DNA of 64,000 nucleotides from Collinsella sp. (GTDB lineage Bacteria; Actinomycetota; Coriobacteriia; Coriobacteriales; Coriobacteriaceae), in NCBI GenBank assembly GCA_031295385.1, contig JAUMOL010000007.1, positions 1-64,000 of the forward strand, in the 5' to 3' direction. The notes beneath the pieces are model-generated. The model searched no databases. It saw only the letters and a program-made list of their open reading frames with translations, and was not told where the DNA came from. Positions 7,787-16,085 of this stretch are shown here, piece after piece. Both the position numbers and the translations under genes were made by a program. Numbering within the stretch: position 1 is the first letter of the stretch; every line of letters begins with the position of its first letter.

Positions 7787-8377
7787 ATGTCTGAACAGTC
7801 GCAGCATATCCATTTTGAGAACACGAATAGGTGGAGCACCAAACAGCTCGTTACCATGGCGTTGATGTGCGCCTTGGGAGCACTGTTTATGTATGTGCAG
7901 CTGCCCATCCTCCCCTCGGCGCCGTTTTTGACGTATGACCCGTCGCTGGTGCCGGCGATGGTGTGTGGATTTGCGTATGGCCCTGGCGCCGGCACCGCTG
8001 TTGCCGCTATGGCGATCGTTATCCATGCGCTTACCACGGGCGATTGGGTCGGTGCGCTTATGAATTTAGTTGCCACGCTGGGCTATATCCTGCCTGCGGC
8101 TATCGTCTATCAGAAGATGCGCACCTACAAGGGTGCCGTGATTGGCCTGGCACTGGGCGTTATTGCCGCTACGGCGCTTTCTATGGTCGCGAATCTGACC
8201 ATTGGCGTTTGGTTCTGGTATGGCTCGGTCGACGTGATTTTGCCGCTCATGATTCCCGCCGTGCTGCCGTTCAACCTTATCAAGACCGTGCTCAACTCGG
8301 TGTTGACGCTGGCGGTGTACAAGGCGGTCTCTAATCTCATCACGCCCAAGAAGGACCAGGTTAAAGGCCGCGCATGA
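7787..8377 (+). CDS. ribU: Riboflavin-specific ECF S-component RibU
   Basis: A 196-residue, very hydrophobic protein with about six membrane segments. It is the substrate-binding S-component of an energy-coupling factor importer. Assignment to riboflavin rests on the FMN riboswitch directly upstream and on the family pattern (KQLVTMALMCALGALFMY near the start; the L-P-x-x-P-F-L-x-Y-D-P-S motif typical of RibU near residues 42-53). Start ATG 7787 is chosen because the earlier in-frame ATG at 7766 lies inside the riboswitch. The stop overlaps the next start (ATGA), so the ATPase gene is translationally coupled. Inner-membrane protein. Confidence 0.92.
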   Translation: MSEQSQHIHFENTNRWSTKQLVTMALMCALGALFMYVQLPILPSAPFLTYDPSLVPAMVCGFAYGPGAGTAVAAMAIVIHALTTGDWVGALMNLVATLGYILPAAIVYQKMRTYKGAVIGLALGVIAATALSMVANLTIGVWFWYGSVDVILPLMIPAVLPFNLIKTVLNSVLTLAVYKAVSNLITPKKDQVKGRA

Positions 8378-10278
8378 TTGAGTGTCGGGGCGTTTCCTTT
8401 AGCTATGACGGTGCGGCACCGGCGCTCGATGGCATCGATCTGAACATCGAGGATGGCGAGTTTTTCTGCATCCTCGGCGGAAACGGGTCGGGCAAGTCGA
8501 CGTTTGCCAAGCATTTGAACGCGCTGTTGCAGCCCGATACGGGAACGGTGTGCGTCAACGGCATGGACGCGTCCGATCCCGAGCTGGTCTACGACATCCG
8601 CTCGACTGCGGGCATGGTGTTCCAGAATCCCGACGATCAGCTTGTGGCGACGCTTGTCGAGGACGATGTTGCGTTTGGTCCCGAGAACTTAGGGGTCGAA
8701 TCGGCCCAGATCGCACAGCGCGTGCGCGAGGCGCTGAAGGCCGTGGGTCTGGTGGGCTTTGAGCGACACGAGACCCACGCTCTCTCTGGCGGACAAAAGC
8801 AGCGCGTGGCGCTTGCCGGCGTGCTCGCCATGGAGCCGCGCGTGCTCATTTTGGACGAGGCGTCCTCGATGCTCGATCCGCGCGGGCGCAAGGGCCTTAT
8901 GGAGGCCTGTCACGCGCTGCACGAACGCGGCATGACCATCGTGATGATTACACATTTTATGGAAGAGGCCGCCGAGGCCGATCGCGTTGCTGTCTTCCAA
9001 GCGGGCCGCGTTGCCATGCTCGGTACGCCCGAGGAGATCTTGACGCGGGCGGACGAGCTCGCGCGGCTGAACCTGGATATGCCGCCATCGTGCTGTCTTG
9101 GCAGGGCGCTTCGCGCGAAGGGCGTGCCCATTTGCGCACAGGTGCGCGAGGCGGATATGGTCGCCGATATAGCGCAGGCTTATGCCGAGCGGAGTAGGAC
9201 AGGCATCGCCGGGCGGCCTTTCGCATCCGATCCTCGTATTCCCGACAACGTCTCCTCTGCAATCGATGGTGCAGACGCGCTGGAGCCCGTCATCGAGATT
9301 TCACACCTTTCGTATAGCTATGCACTGAGCGCCCGCGAGCGTCGCCGTTGGCACAAGCGCTCGGCCGTCGAGAGTACATCGAACAAACAGGCCCTCTGGG
9401 GCAACGACCCTAGCAGCCCTTGGGCGTTGCGCAATGTGTCGCTAACGGTGCGTCGTGGCGAGTTCCTGGGCCTTGCGGGCCATACCGGTTCGGGTAAGTC
9501 GACGCTGGTTCAGCATCTCAACGGCCTGATTCGTCCCCAGGAGGGTTCCGTTTACGCGTTGGGGCTCGACCTGGTAAACAAGAAAGATGCCGCCGCGGTT
9601 AAGGCAAAGGTCGGCGTGGTGTTTCAGTATCCAGAGCGTCAGCTGTTTGCCGAGACCGTGGCACAGGACGTGGCATTTGGTCCGCATAACCTTGGCTTGT
9701 CGCAGGCCGAGGTTGCCCGCCGCGTTGAGTCGTCGCTCGCGCGCGTGGGCCTCGACCTGGCCACGGTGGGCGACAAGAGCCCCTTTGAGCTCTCGGGCGG
9801 GCAGCAACGGCGCGTGGCGTTTGCCGGCGTGCTTGCCATGGAGCCCGAGGTCCTGGTACTCGATGAGCCCATGGCTGGGCTCGATCCAGCGGCGCGCAGT
9901 GATTTTCTGGAGCTCATCGATCGGCTTCACCGCGATGGCCTGACCGTTGTCATGGTTTCGCACAGCATGGATGACCTGGCCAATTGCTGCGACCGTATCG
10001 TCGTAATGAACGAAGGTGCGGTGTTTGCCGAGGGAGCCCCCGTGCAGGTGTTTGCGCATGCCGATGAGCTCAAGTCGATCGGCTTGGGTGTTCCCACTGC
10101 CCAGCGCATGGCGCTGGCGCTTGCGAAGGCAGGCGTGCCGCTGCGCTTCGACGGCCTCTATACGGTTGAATCGTTAGCAGGTGAACTGTCAAGTTTGTTG
10201 CTCGGCTGTGCGGATGGCCCTTCGAGCGCTTCTCGTCGGGCCGATTCCAGTGCACCCGCGCGAGAGGAGGGCTGCTAA
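8374..10278 (+). CDS. Fused ECF transporter ATPase (EcfA-EcfA')
   Basis: A 634-residue protein holding two complete ABC ATPase domains that are separate EcfA1 and EcfA2 subunits in many bacteria. Domain 1: Walker A GGNGSGKST (about 35-43), Q-loop VFQNPDDQ, signature LSGGQKQR, Walker B VLILDEAS. Domain 2 from about 305: Walker A GHTGSGKST (about 369-377), VFQYPERQ, LSGGQQRR, VLVLDEP. The linker of about 60 residues is Arg/Ser-rich. It would hydrolyse ATP on the cytoplasmic face to drive RibU and any other S-components in the genome. It overlaps ribU by 4 bp and ecfT by 1 bp. Confidence 0.93.
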   Translation: MIECRGVSFSYDGAAPALDGIDLNIEDGEFFCILGGNGSGKSTFAKHLNALLQPDTGTVCVNGMDASDPELVYDIRSTAGMVFQNPDDQLVATLVEDDVAFGPENLGVESAQIAQRVREALKAVGLVGFERHETHALSGGQKQRVALAGVLAMEPRVLILDEASSMLDPRGRKGLMEACHALHERGMTIVMITHFMEEAAEADRVAVFQAGRVAMLGTPEEILTRADELARLNLDMPPSCCLGRALRAKGVPICAQVREADMVADIAQAYAERSRTGIAGRPFASDPRIPDNVSSAIDGADALEPVIEISHLSYSYALSARERRRWHKRSAVESTSNKQALWGNDPSSPWALRNVSLTVRRGEFLGLAGHTGSGKSTLVQHLNGLIRPQEGSVYALGLDLVNKKDAAAVKAKVGVVFQYPERQLFAETVAQDVAFGPHNLGLSQAEVARRVESSLARVGLDLATVGDKSPFELSGGQQRRVAFAGVLAMEPEVLVLDEPMAGLDPAARSDFLELIDRLHRDGLTVVMVSHSMDDLANCCDRIVVMNEGAVFAEGAPVQVFAHADELKSIGLGVPTAQRMALALAKAGVPLRFDGLYTVESLAGELSSLLLGCADGPSSASRRADSSAPAREEGC

Positions 10279-11078
10279 TGGAGGCGTTTTCGTTTGGCAG
10301 CTACTATCCCGGCGATAGTGCAATCCACCGCCTGGACCCGCGAACCAAGTTGCTCTTGGGCTTTGTGTTTCTGATCACGACGCTCACGGTCAACAGCTTC
10401 CGCGGACTGGTCCCGGTCGCAATCTTCGTTGTCCTGATCTATACCGTGTCCCGGGTGCCGGCTCGTCGTGTCCTGTCATCGATGGCGCCGCTGCTGGCGA
10501 TCGTCGCGGTGGTCGCGGTGCTCAACCTGTTTTCCGACCAGAGCGGGCGCAGTCTGTGGCAGCTCGGCTTTTTGCAGATAAGCGAGGGCTCGCTGTATTC
10601 CGCCGCCTTTATGGCGTGCCGTCTGACCTTGATGATGGCCGGTATGAGCGCTATCACGCTCACTACACCGACGCTCGACCTCACCGCGGGCTTTGAGCGC
10701 CTGCTCGCGCCGTTTGCGCGTGTGGGACTTCCTGCGCACGAGCTCGGCATGATCATGGGTATCGCGCTGCGCTTTATGCCGCAGTTTGCCACCGAGATGA
10801 AACAGACGGCCGATGCGCAGGCAAGCCGCGGTGCGCGCGTGACGGGAGGCCCGCTCGGCGGCGTGCGTATGCTCGGCAGCGTGGCGATTCCGCTGTTCAC
10901 GGGTGTGTTCCGTCATGCCGAAACGCTTTCTGCCGCCATGGATGCCCGTTGCTATCATGGCGAGCAGGGCCGCACACGTCTGCATGCGCTTGCATTTGGC
11001 CGCGGCGATGCGTTGGCGGCGATGGTTACGGCGTTGCTGCTCATCTGCGTCATCGTCATCAATCTTCAACTTGTTTAG
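10278..11078 (+). CDS. ecfT: ECF transporter transmembrane subunit EcfT
   Basis: A 266-residue T-component with five to six membrane segments. It opens with the family pattern HRLDPRTKLLL (about 17-27) and carries the coupling-helix motifs ASRGAR (about 180) and AMDARCY (about 220), which contact the two ATPase domains. Its start overlaps the ATPase stop (TAATG), so ribU-ecfAA'-ecfT form one transcription unit. Together they make a complete importer, which might be shared with S-components encoded elsewhere. Confidence 0.93.
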   Translation: MEAFSFGSYYPGDSAIHRLDPRTKLLLGFVFLITTLTVNSFRGLVPVAIFVVLIYTVSRVPARRVLSSMAPLLAIVAVVAVLNLFSDQSGRSLWQLGFLQISEGSLYSAAFMACRLTLMMAGMSAITLTTPTLDLTAGFERLLAPFARVGLPAHELGMIMGIALRFMPQFATEMKQTADAQASRGARVTGGPLGGVRMLGSVAIPLFTGVFRHAETLSAAMDARCYHGEQGRTRLHALAFGRGDALAAMVTALLLICVIVINLQLV

Positions 11079-11107
11079 GCGCGATTCGAGCGCAGGAAAG
11101 GGACCCT

Positions 11108-11554
11108 ATGACCGACAATGACCGCACGGCGCAGCTCGAGCGCGCCTGTTCGTATCTTAGGCGCATTCCGGCGTGGTATCTCGCCACGATTGACGTGGCG
11201 GACGGGCATCAGCCGCGCGTGAGGCCGTTCTCGTTTGCCATGGTCGATGATGGCAAACTGTGGTTTTGCACCTCGCGCGATAAGGACGTGTGGGCCGAGC
11301 TCAGCGCGAACCCCAAGTTTGAGGTTTCGGGTTGGAAACCGGGGGAGTGTTGGATTGTGCTGACCGGCGAGGCCGCGCTCGAGGGCGACGCGGTCGTGAG
11401 CGACCGGGTGCGCGAGGCAGGTTTCAAGCATATGCTGGGCATTGGCGAGGAACACGAGAGCGCCAATGACGGTCGCCTTGCGTTTTTCTCGGTGCGCAAT
11501 ATCGTCGCCCGCTTCTGTGATATCGACGGCAGCGAGGAGCGCCTGGAGCTTTAA
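11108..11554 (+). CDS. PNPOx-like split-barrel flavoprotein (1)
   Basis: A 148-residue protein of the pyridoxamine 5'-phosphate oxidase-like family. The pattern IPAWYLATID...RVRPFSFAMVDDGKLWFCTS is the FMN-binding split beta-barrel core, and SRDKDVWAEL marks the next helix. It begins 29 bp after ecfT with an AGGAAAGGG ribosome site, so it probably belongs to the riboflavin-uptake operon. Its paralogue at 11808 shares the same motifs. Members reduce or bind varied substrates; none can be named here. The operon link to riboflavin import makes an FMN cofactor likely (inference). Confidence 0.8.
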   Translation: MTDNDRTAQLERACSYLRRIPAWYLATIDVADGHQPRVRPFSFAMVDDGKLWFCTSRDKDVWAELSANPKFEVSGWKPGECWIVLTGEAALEGDAVVSDRVREAGFKHMLGIGEEHESANDGRLAFFSVRNIVARFCDIDGSEERLEL

Positions 11555-11574
11555 CCCTAGGGCGGCACATGGGA

Positions 11575-11795
11575 TGATTTTTCTGGGACGGGGATTTAAT
11601 AATCATTGCCCCTGACTGGATGCGGCGCGGGTAGTCTTTTTGGGACGGGGCTTTTTTAGCTACCCTATCGCAAACATCGCCTCAAGCTTCGAAGGATCCG
11701 GATGAGGTAGCTCAAAAAGCCCCGTCCCAAAAAGACTACCCTGGGTATCTGGTTGATTGGGTAGTCAAAAACGCCCCGATTAAAAAAGACTAGTG
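11575..11795. repeat. Nested palindromic repeats with GGGACGGGG core
   Basis: The main hairpin has arms at about 11631-11663 and 11706-11740 (GTAGTCTTTTTGGGACGGGG against its complement), nearly perfect over more than 30 bp with a loop of about 43 nt. A partial copy of the core precedes it (11584-11594, TGGGACGGGG) and a partial inverted copy follows (11760-11793). A further partial copy is at 25836-25860. The T-rich arms could act as a terminator in both directions between the two PNPOx-like genes. Confidence 0.75.
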
Positions 11796-11807
11796 CCAGG
11801 AGGACAC

Positions 11808-12218
11808 ATGGACGGATTGAATACGGTGTTGGAGTATCTGACGTCGGTGCCGGCATGGTATTTGGCGACGAGCGTTGACGGACAGCCGCATGTGCGTCCG
11901 TTTTCGTTTGCACAGATCCAGGACGGCAAGCTGTGGTTTGTAACGGCGCGCACCAAAGACGTGTGGCAAGAGCTGCTGCAAAATCAACGCTTTGAGGCCA
12001 CGAGTTGGTGGCCGGGCCATGGCTGGCTCATCTTGCGCGGGCATGCGGGTCTGGATGACCGGGCCGCTCCCGATATGCGCAAGGCAGGCTGGAAGCACCT
12101 GGAGCGCCTAGGTGAGCACTACGAGGGCGCAGGCGATTCCACACTCGTCTTCTTTAGCGTGGAGGAACCCGAGGCCTTTATCTGCAACCATGACGAATGG
12201 GTGCCGGTCGAGCTCTAA
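11808..12218 (+). CDS. PNPOx-like split-barrel flavoprotein (2)
   Basis: A 136-residue paralogue of the gene at 11108, with the same motifs in the same order (VPAWYLATS, PHVRPFSF, DGKLWFVTARTKDVWQEL, and a C-terminal FFSVEEPEA). A perfect AGGAGG site sits 6 nt before ATG 11808. The two copies are separated by a 250-bp palindromic repeat cluster, so this one may be expressed from its own promoter. A tandem duplication followed by divergence is the simplest explanation. Substrate unknown; FMN binding is inferred from the fold. Confidence 0.8.
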   Translation: MDGLNTVLEYLTSVPAWYLATSVDGQPHVRPFSFAQIQDGKLWFVTARTKDVWQELLQNQRFEATSWWPGHGWLILRGHAGLDDRAAPDMRKAGWKHLERLGEHYEGAGDSTLVFFSVEEPEAFICNHDEWVPVEL

Positions 12219-12262
12219 ACGAGTCTCTCAGCAAGCTTCGACAATTCAAATTCCCGCATGTA

Positions 12263-12317
12263 GCGGGCCCCACATTGCAACGTCACCGTAAGGCGCACTG
12301 GGCAATATGGGGCCCGC
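12263..12317 (+). terminator. Hairpin terminator before the arg operon
   Basis: GCGGGCCCCACATTGC (12263-12278) pairs with GCAATATGGGGCCCGC (12302-12317), one bulge. It is followed by ATTTATTTG. It separates the PNPOx-like gene from the arginine operon. Confidence 0.65.
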
Positions 12318-12363
12318 ATTTATTTGTCAATTCCTTCGAGTGAATGTGTCGGGACTGTTTCAA

Positions 12364-12398
12364 TGCATGAATATACAAAAGATTTGCGTATATATGCA
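12364..12398. promoter_or_regulatory. Candidate tandem ARG boxes (ArgR operator)
   Basis: Two AT-rich imperfect palindromes, TGCATGAATATACA (12364-12377) and TGCGTATATATGCA (12385-12398), have centres exactly 21 bp apart, the spacing of paired ARG boxes bound by the ArgR hexamer. They lie about 90-120 bp before argC. ArgR itself is not in the window, so the assignment is by pattern and position only. Confidence 0.45.
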
Positions 12399-12483
12399 TC
12401 TTTTGGTGCTAAAGTTTCAACCTACTTCATAACGACGGCTGCGGGATGCGCATTGGTGCATAACTGCAGACAAGGAGTCTGAT

Positions 12484-13554
12484 ATGTCTTTAAAGGTTGG
12501 AATCGTCGGTGCGGCTGGATATGCCGGCGCCGAGCTTATTCGCCTCGTCCTCGGTCATCCCGAGTTTGAACTTGCTGCCATTACGTCCAACGCCGATGCC
12601 GGCCAGCCGTTGTCTGCGGTGTACCCGAGCTTCGCCGGCGTAAGCGATCTTGTCTTCACGACGCATGACGCCCCCGAGCTCAAGAACTGCGACGCGGTCT
12701 TTTTGGCCGTGCCGCACACGGCTGCCATGGCACAGGTGCCCGCCCTGCTTGCCGCGGGCGTCTCCTGCATTGACCTCTCGGCCGACTATCGCCTGAGCGA
12801 TCCGGCCACCTTTGAGGCTTGGTATGCCGCCGAGCACACGAGCCCCGAGCTGCTCAAGACCCGCACTTTCGGCCTGCCCGAGCTGTTCTGCCAGGATTTG
12901 GAGACCGCTGCATCCGACCACGCCGATGGCAAGCCCGTACTGGTCGCCTGCGCCGGTTGCTATCCCACCGCAACGAGCCTTGCCGCCGCACCTGCCGTAT
13001 GCGCCGGCTGGGTTGCCCAGAGCGGCCCCGTGATCGTTAACGCTATCAGCGGTGTAACGGGTGCCGGTAAGTCCTGCAACGCCCGTACGCATTTTTGCAG
13101 CGCGGACGAAAACCTGGAGGCCTATGGCGTGGGCAAGCATCGTCACACGCCCGAAATCGAGCAGATCTTGGGCCTAACCGATCGTGTCGTCTTTACCCCG
13201 CACCTGGCACCGCTCAAGCGCGGTCTGCTCTCTACGGTAACGATGCCGCTTACGCCGCAGGCTATCGATACCTTGACCCTCGAGGATGTTGTCGACCATT
13301 ACCAGCAGTTCTACGCCGGTCGCACCTTCGTGCGCGTACTCGATGCCGGCCAGCAGCCCAAGACGGCTTCGGTCGTCGGCACCAACGCCGCCCAGATCGG
13401 CCTCGCGCTCAACAAGCGCGCGGGCGTTCTGGTGGCTACGGGTGCCATCGACAATCTGTGCAAGGGTGCAGCAGGCCAGGCGGTCCAGTGCGCCAACATC
13501 GTCTTTGGCTTTGACGAGCGACGAGGCTTGCCCACAGTGGCGTGCCCGGTGTAA
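12484..13554 (+). CDS. argC: N-acetyl-gamma-glutamyl-phosphate reductase
   Basis: A 356-residue NADPH-dependent reductase making N-acetylglutamate semialdehyde, third step of arginine synthesis. N-terminal Rossmann motif GIVGAAGYAGAEL (about 6-18), catalytic Cys in CAGCYPTATSL near 158, and the HRHTPEIEQ motif near 220 place it in the standard ArgC group. An AAGGAG site precedes ATG 12484. It is the first gene of argC-argJ-argB-argD. A hairpin with a T-run sits after its stop, so downstream expression may be reduced or attenuated. Confidence 0.97.
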   Translation: MSLKVGIVGAAGYAGAELIRLVLGHPEFELAAITSNADAGQPLSAVYPSFAGVSDLVFTTHDAPELKNCDAVFLAVPHTAAMAQVPALLAAGVSCIDLSADYRLSDPATFEAWYAAEHTSPELLKTRTFGLPELFCQDLETAASDHADGKPVLVACAGCYPTATSLAAAPAVCAGWVAQSGPVIVNAISGVTGAGKSCNARTHFCSADENLEAYGVGKHRHTPEIEQILGLTDRVVFTPHLAPLKRGLLSTVTMPLTPQAIDTLTLEDVVDHYQQFYAGRTFVRVLDAGQQPKTASVVGTNAAQIGLALNKRAGVLVATGAIDNLCKGAAGQAVQCANIVFGFDERRGLPTVACPV

Positions 13555-13582
13555 CACATTCGATTGTTAACGATTTGGTAGT

Positions 13583-13662
13583 TGGGCATCGGGTGGGGCG
13601 CCACTCTTAAGCTGGTCTCATGATTGTGGCTGGCAGGGCGCACCAACCGATGCCCATTTTTT
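13583..13662 (+). terminator. Terminator/attenuator-like hairpin between argC and argJ
   Basis: Arms 13583-13602 and 13637-13656 (GGGCATCGG...CCGATGCCC core, with a few mismatches) are followed by TTTTTT. It falls inside the arg gene cluster, so partial termination or a second promoter for argJ is likely. No leader peptide is evident. Confidence 0.6.
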
Positions 13663-13688
13663 GTTTGACATAAGGAGTCATAAAGACG

Positions 13689-14954
13689 ATGAATGCAGAG
13701 CAGTTCGATATCAAGATTCATGCCGTAGAGGGCGGCGTAACGGCGGCAGCCGGCTTTAAGGCGGCGGGCATCCATGCCGGATTCCGCAAGAATCCCGAGC
13801 GCCTGGATTACGCACTCGTCGTGCCCGATAAGCCCTGTCCCGGGGCCGGCGTGTTTACGACTAACCGCTTTTGCGCGGCGCCCGTGCAGGTGAGCCGCGC
13901 CAACCTGGGCGGCGCCCACAAGGGCTACGGCGTCATTGCCGGCGTTTCGGTCAACTCTGGCAATGCCAACGCCGCCACGGGTGAGACCGGTCTTGCCTGC
14001 GCGCGCGAGACCTGCAACATCGCCTCGCAGGTCATCGGCTGCGAGCCCCAGCAGATTCTGGTCGCCTCCACGGGCGTAATTGGTCAGATTCTGCCGATCG
14101 ACACGTTTGAGACTGCCGTTCCTGCCGCCTACGAAGCGCTCTCCGCCCACGGTGGTGCCGATGCCGCCCGCGCTATCATGACGACCGACACGCACTCCAA
14201 GGAGTATGCCGTGTGTTACCGCAGCGAGGCCGCGGGGCACGCAGGCAATGCCTATACGGTGGGCGGTATGTGCAAGGGCTCGGGCATGATCATGCCCAAC
14301 ATGGCAACCATGATCGCGGTCATCACTACCGATGCCCCCGTCGAGCCGGCGGCGCTCCACGCCCTGTTGCTCTCAACCGTCAAGCAGACCTTTAATAAGG
14401 TTACGGTCGACTCCGATACTTCGACCAACGACACCTGCATCATGCTTGCTTCCGGCGCTGCCGCAGATGCCGAGCCTATTGTCGAGGGCTCTGACGCCTT
14501 CGATGAGCTGGCCTTTGCCGTGCATGAGGTGTGCGAGAGCCTGGCGCGCAACATCGCCGCAGATGGCGAGGGCGCATCCAAGCTCGTGACGGTTAACGTC
14601 ACCGGCGCCGTGAACGACGAGGAGGCCGATATCGCCGCCCGTGCTGTCGCCAACTCGCCGCTCGTCAAGACCTGCATCGCCGGCCACGACTGCAACTGGG
14701 GCCGCGTTGCCATGGCGCTTGGCAAGTGCGGCGTGCAGTTTAACCAAGAAGATGTGTCCATCGATATGATGGGCATGCCCGTCTGCCGTGATGGCTTGAC
14801 CGTTCCCTTTGACGAGGACGAGGCGCTGCGTCGCTTTGAGGCGCCCGAGATTGTGATCTCGGCAGACCTGGGCGCAGGGGACGCGGCGACCACCGTGTGG
14901 ACTTGCGACCTCACGCACGAGTACATCTCCATTAACGGCGACTACCGTTCCTAG
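13689..14954 (+). CDS. argJ: Bifunctional ornithine acetyltransferase/N-acetylglutamate synthase
   Basis: A 421-residue ArgJ that recycles the acetyl group from N-acetylornithine to glutamate (and may use acetyl-CoA). The autocleavage and nucleophile site is the Thr in MPNMATMIAV, near residue 205, preceded by KGSGMI. The ASTGVIGQ motif near 120 and the C-terminal CNWGRVAMALGKCG are also typical. It is expected to split into alpha and beta chains before that Thr. A TAAGGAG site precedes ATG 13689. Its presence means the pathway here is the cyclic one and needs no separate ArgE. Confidence 0.97.
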   Translation: MNAEQFDIKIHAVEGGVTAAAGFKAAGIHAGFRKNPERLDYALVVPDKPCPGAGVFTTNRFCAAPVQVSRANLGGAHKGYGVIAGVSVNSGNANAATGETGLACARETCNIASQVIGCEPQQILVASTGVIGQILPIDTFETAVPAAYEALSAHGGADAARAIMTTDTHSKEYAVCYRSEAAGHAGNAYTVGGMCKGSGMIMPNMATMIAVITTDAPVEPAALHALLLSTVKQTFNKVTVDSDTSTNDTCIMLASGAAADAEPIVEGSDAFDELAFAVHEVCESLARNIAADGEGASKLVTVNVTGAVNDEEADIAARAVANSPLVKTCIAGHDCNWGRVAMALGKCGVQFNQEDVSIDMMGMPVCRDGLTVPFDEDEALRRFEAPEIVISADLGAGDAATTVWTCDLTHEYISINGDYRS

Positions 14955-15035
14955 ACTCCCGATGTGCCGCTCGTCCCGCAGCAATCGCGGGCAACGAGGT
15001 ACGGCGCGATAGCTACACGAAAGACGAGGCAGACT

Positions 15036-16016
15036 ATGAAGTTCGCACGCGATTGTCGCTCGAGCGAATCCAACGAAGTTACCGCGCAGCTGCTGTTCGA
15101 GGCGCTGCCGTGGATTAAGAACCTGACCGGTAAGACGGTCGTTATCAAGTACGGCGGTGCCGCCATGGTCGACGAGCAACTGCGTCGTGACGTGATGAGC
15201 GACATCGTCCTGCTCAAGATTATCGGCATGCGCCCTGTTATCGTGCACGGTGGCGGCAAGGCCATCAACGAGGCGCTCAGCCACTACGACATCCCCGTCG
15301 AGTTTAAGAACGGCCAGCGCGTGACTACGCCTGCCACCATGGATATCGTGCGCGAGGTACTGGGCGGCAAGGTCAATCAGGAGCTGGTCGCGGCGCTCAA
15401 CCACCATGGCAACCTGGCCGTGGGCGTGTCCGGCAGCGACGCCGGTACCCTTATCGCCGAGCCACTCGACCCCGAACTCGGCCGCGTAGGCAAGGTCACG
15501 CACGTCAACACCGACTATATCGAGCGCCTGCTCGACAGCGAGTACATTCCCGTTATCGCCACGGTCGCGGCGGGAGAGGACGGCGGCTTCTTCAACATCA
15601 ACGCCGACACCGCCGCCGGCGCCGTTGCGGCGGCGCTTCATGCGCACAAGGCGATCTTCTTGACCGATGTCGACGGTCTGTACAAGGACTTTAGCGACAA
15701 GGATTCGCTTATCTCCAACCTGACGCTCGACGAGGTCAACGAGATGCTCTACGGCGGCGAGGTCGATAAGGGCATGATTCCCAAGCTGCGCGCCGCCGTC
15801 GATGCGCTTACCGCTGGTGTGTTTCGAGCCCACATCATCAACGGCACGACACCGCACTCGCTGCTGCTGGAGCTGCTGACCGATGCCGGCGTCGGTACCG
15901 TGATCCACTCCACCGAGACGGCCTACGAGTTCGATACGCATCCGCACCCGCTTTCGACGTTTGCGGCGCGCCTGACCGAGAACCTCGACGAGGTCGAGAA
16001 GCTCCAGACGGTCTAG
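15036..16016 (+). CDS. argB: Acetylglutamate kinase
   Basis: A 326-residue amino-acid kinase that phosphorylates N-acetylglutamate. Motifs: VVIKYGGAAM (about 32-41, phosphate binding), VHGGGKAIN near 70, and the FLTDVDGLYKD segment near 210. Start ATG 15036 has a GAGG site 7 nt upstream; the frame is open to 14964, but that would leave an untypical tail and no site. The N-terminal helix before the kinase fold is present, as in arginine-inhibited hexameric forms, so feedback inhibition by arginine is plausible. It lies 81 bp after argJ and 69 bp before argD. Confidence 0.96.
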   Translation: MKFARDCRSSESNEVTAQLLFEALPWIKNLTGKTVVIKYGGAAMVDEQLRRDVMSDIVLLKIIGMRPVIVHGGGKAINEALSHYDIPVEFKNGQRVTTPATMDIVREVLGGKVNQELVAALNHHGNLAVGVSGSDAGTLIAEPLDPELGRVGKVTHVNTDYIERLLDSEYIPVIATVAAGEDGGFFNINADTAAGAVAAALHAHKAIFLTDVDGLYKDFSDKDSLISNLTLDEVNEMLYGGEVDKGMIPKLRAAVDALTAGVFRAHIINGTTPHSLLLELLTDAGVGTVIHSTETAYEFDTHPHPLSTFAARLTENLDEVEKLQTV

Positions 16017-16085
16017 CTGACCCGCGGTCGTCGCGTCCCTGCACCCATAGCCCTGCGCCGTACGGCGCCCAACGAAAGGCATCCC

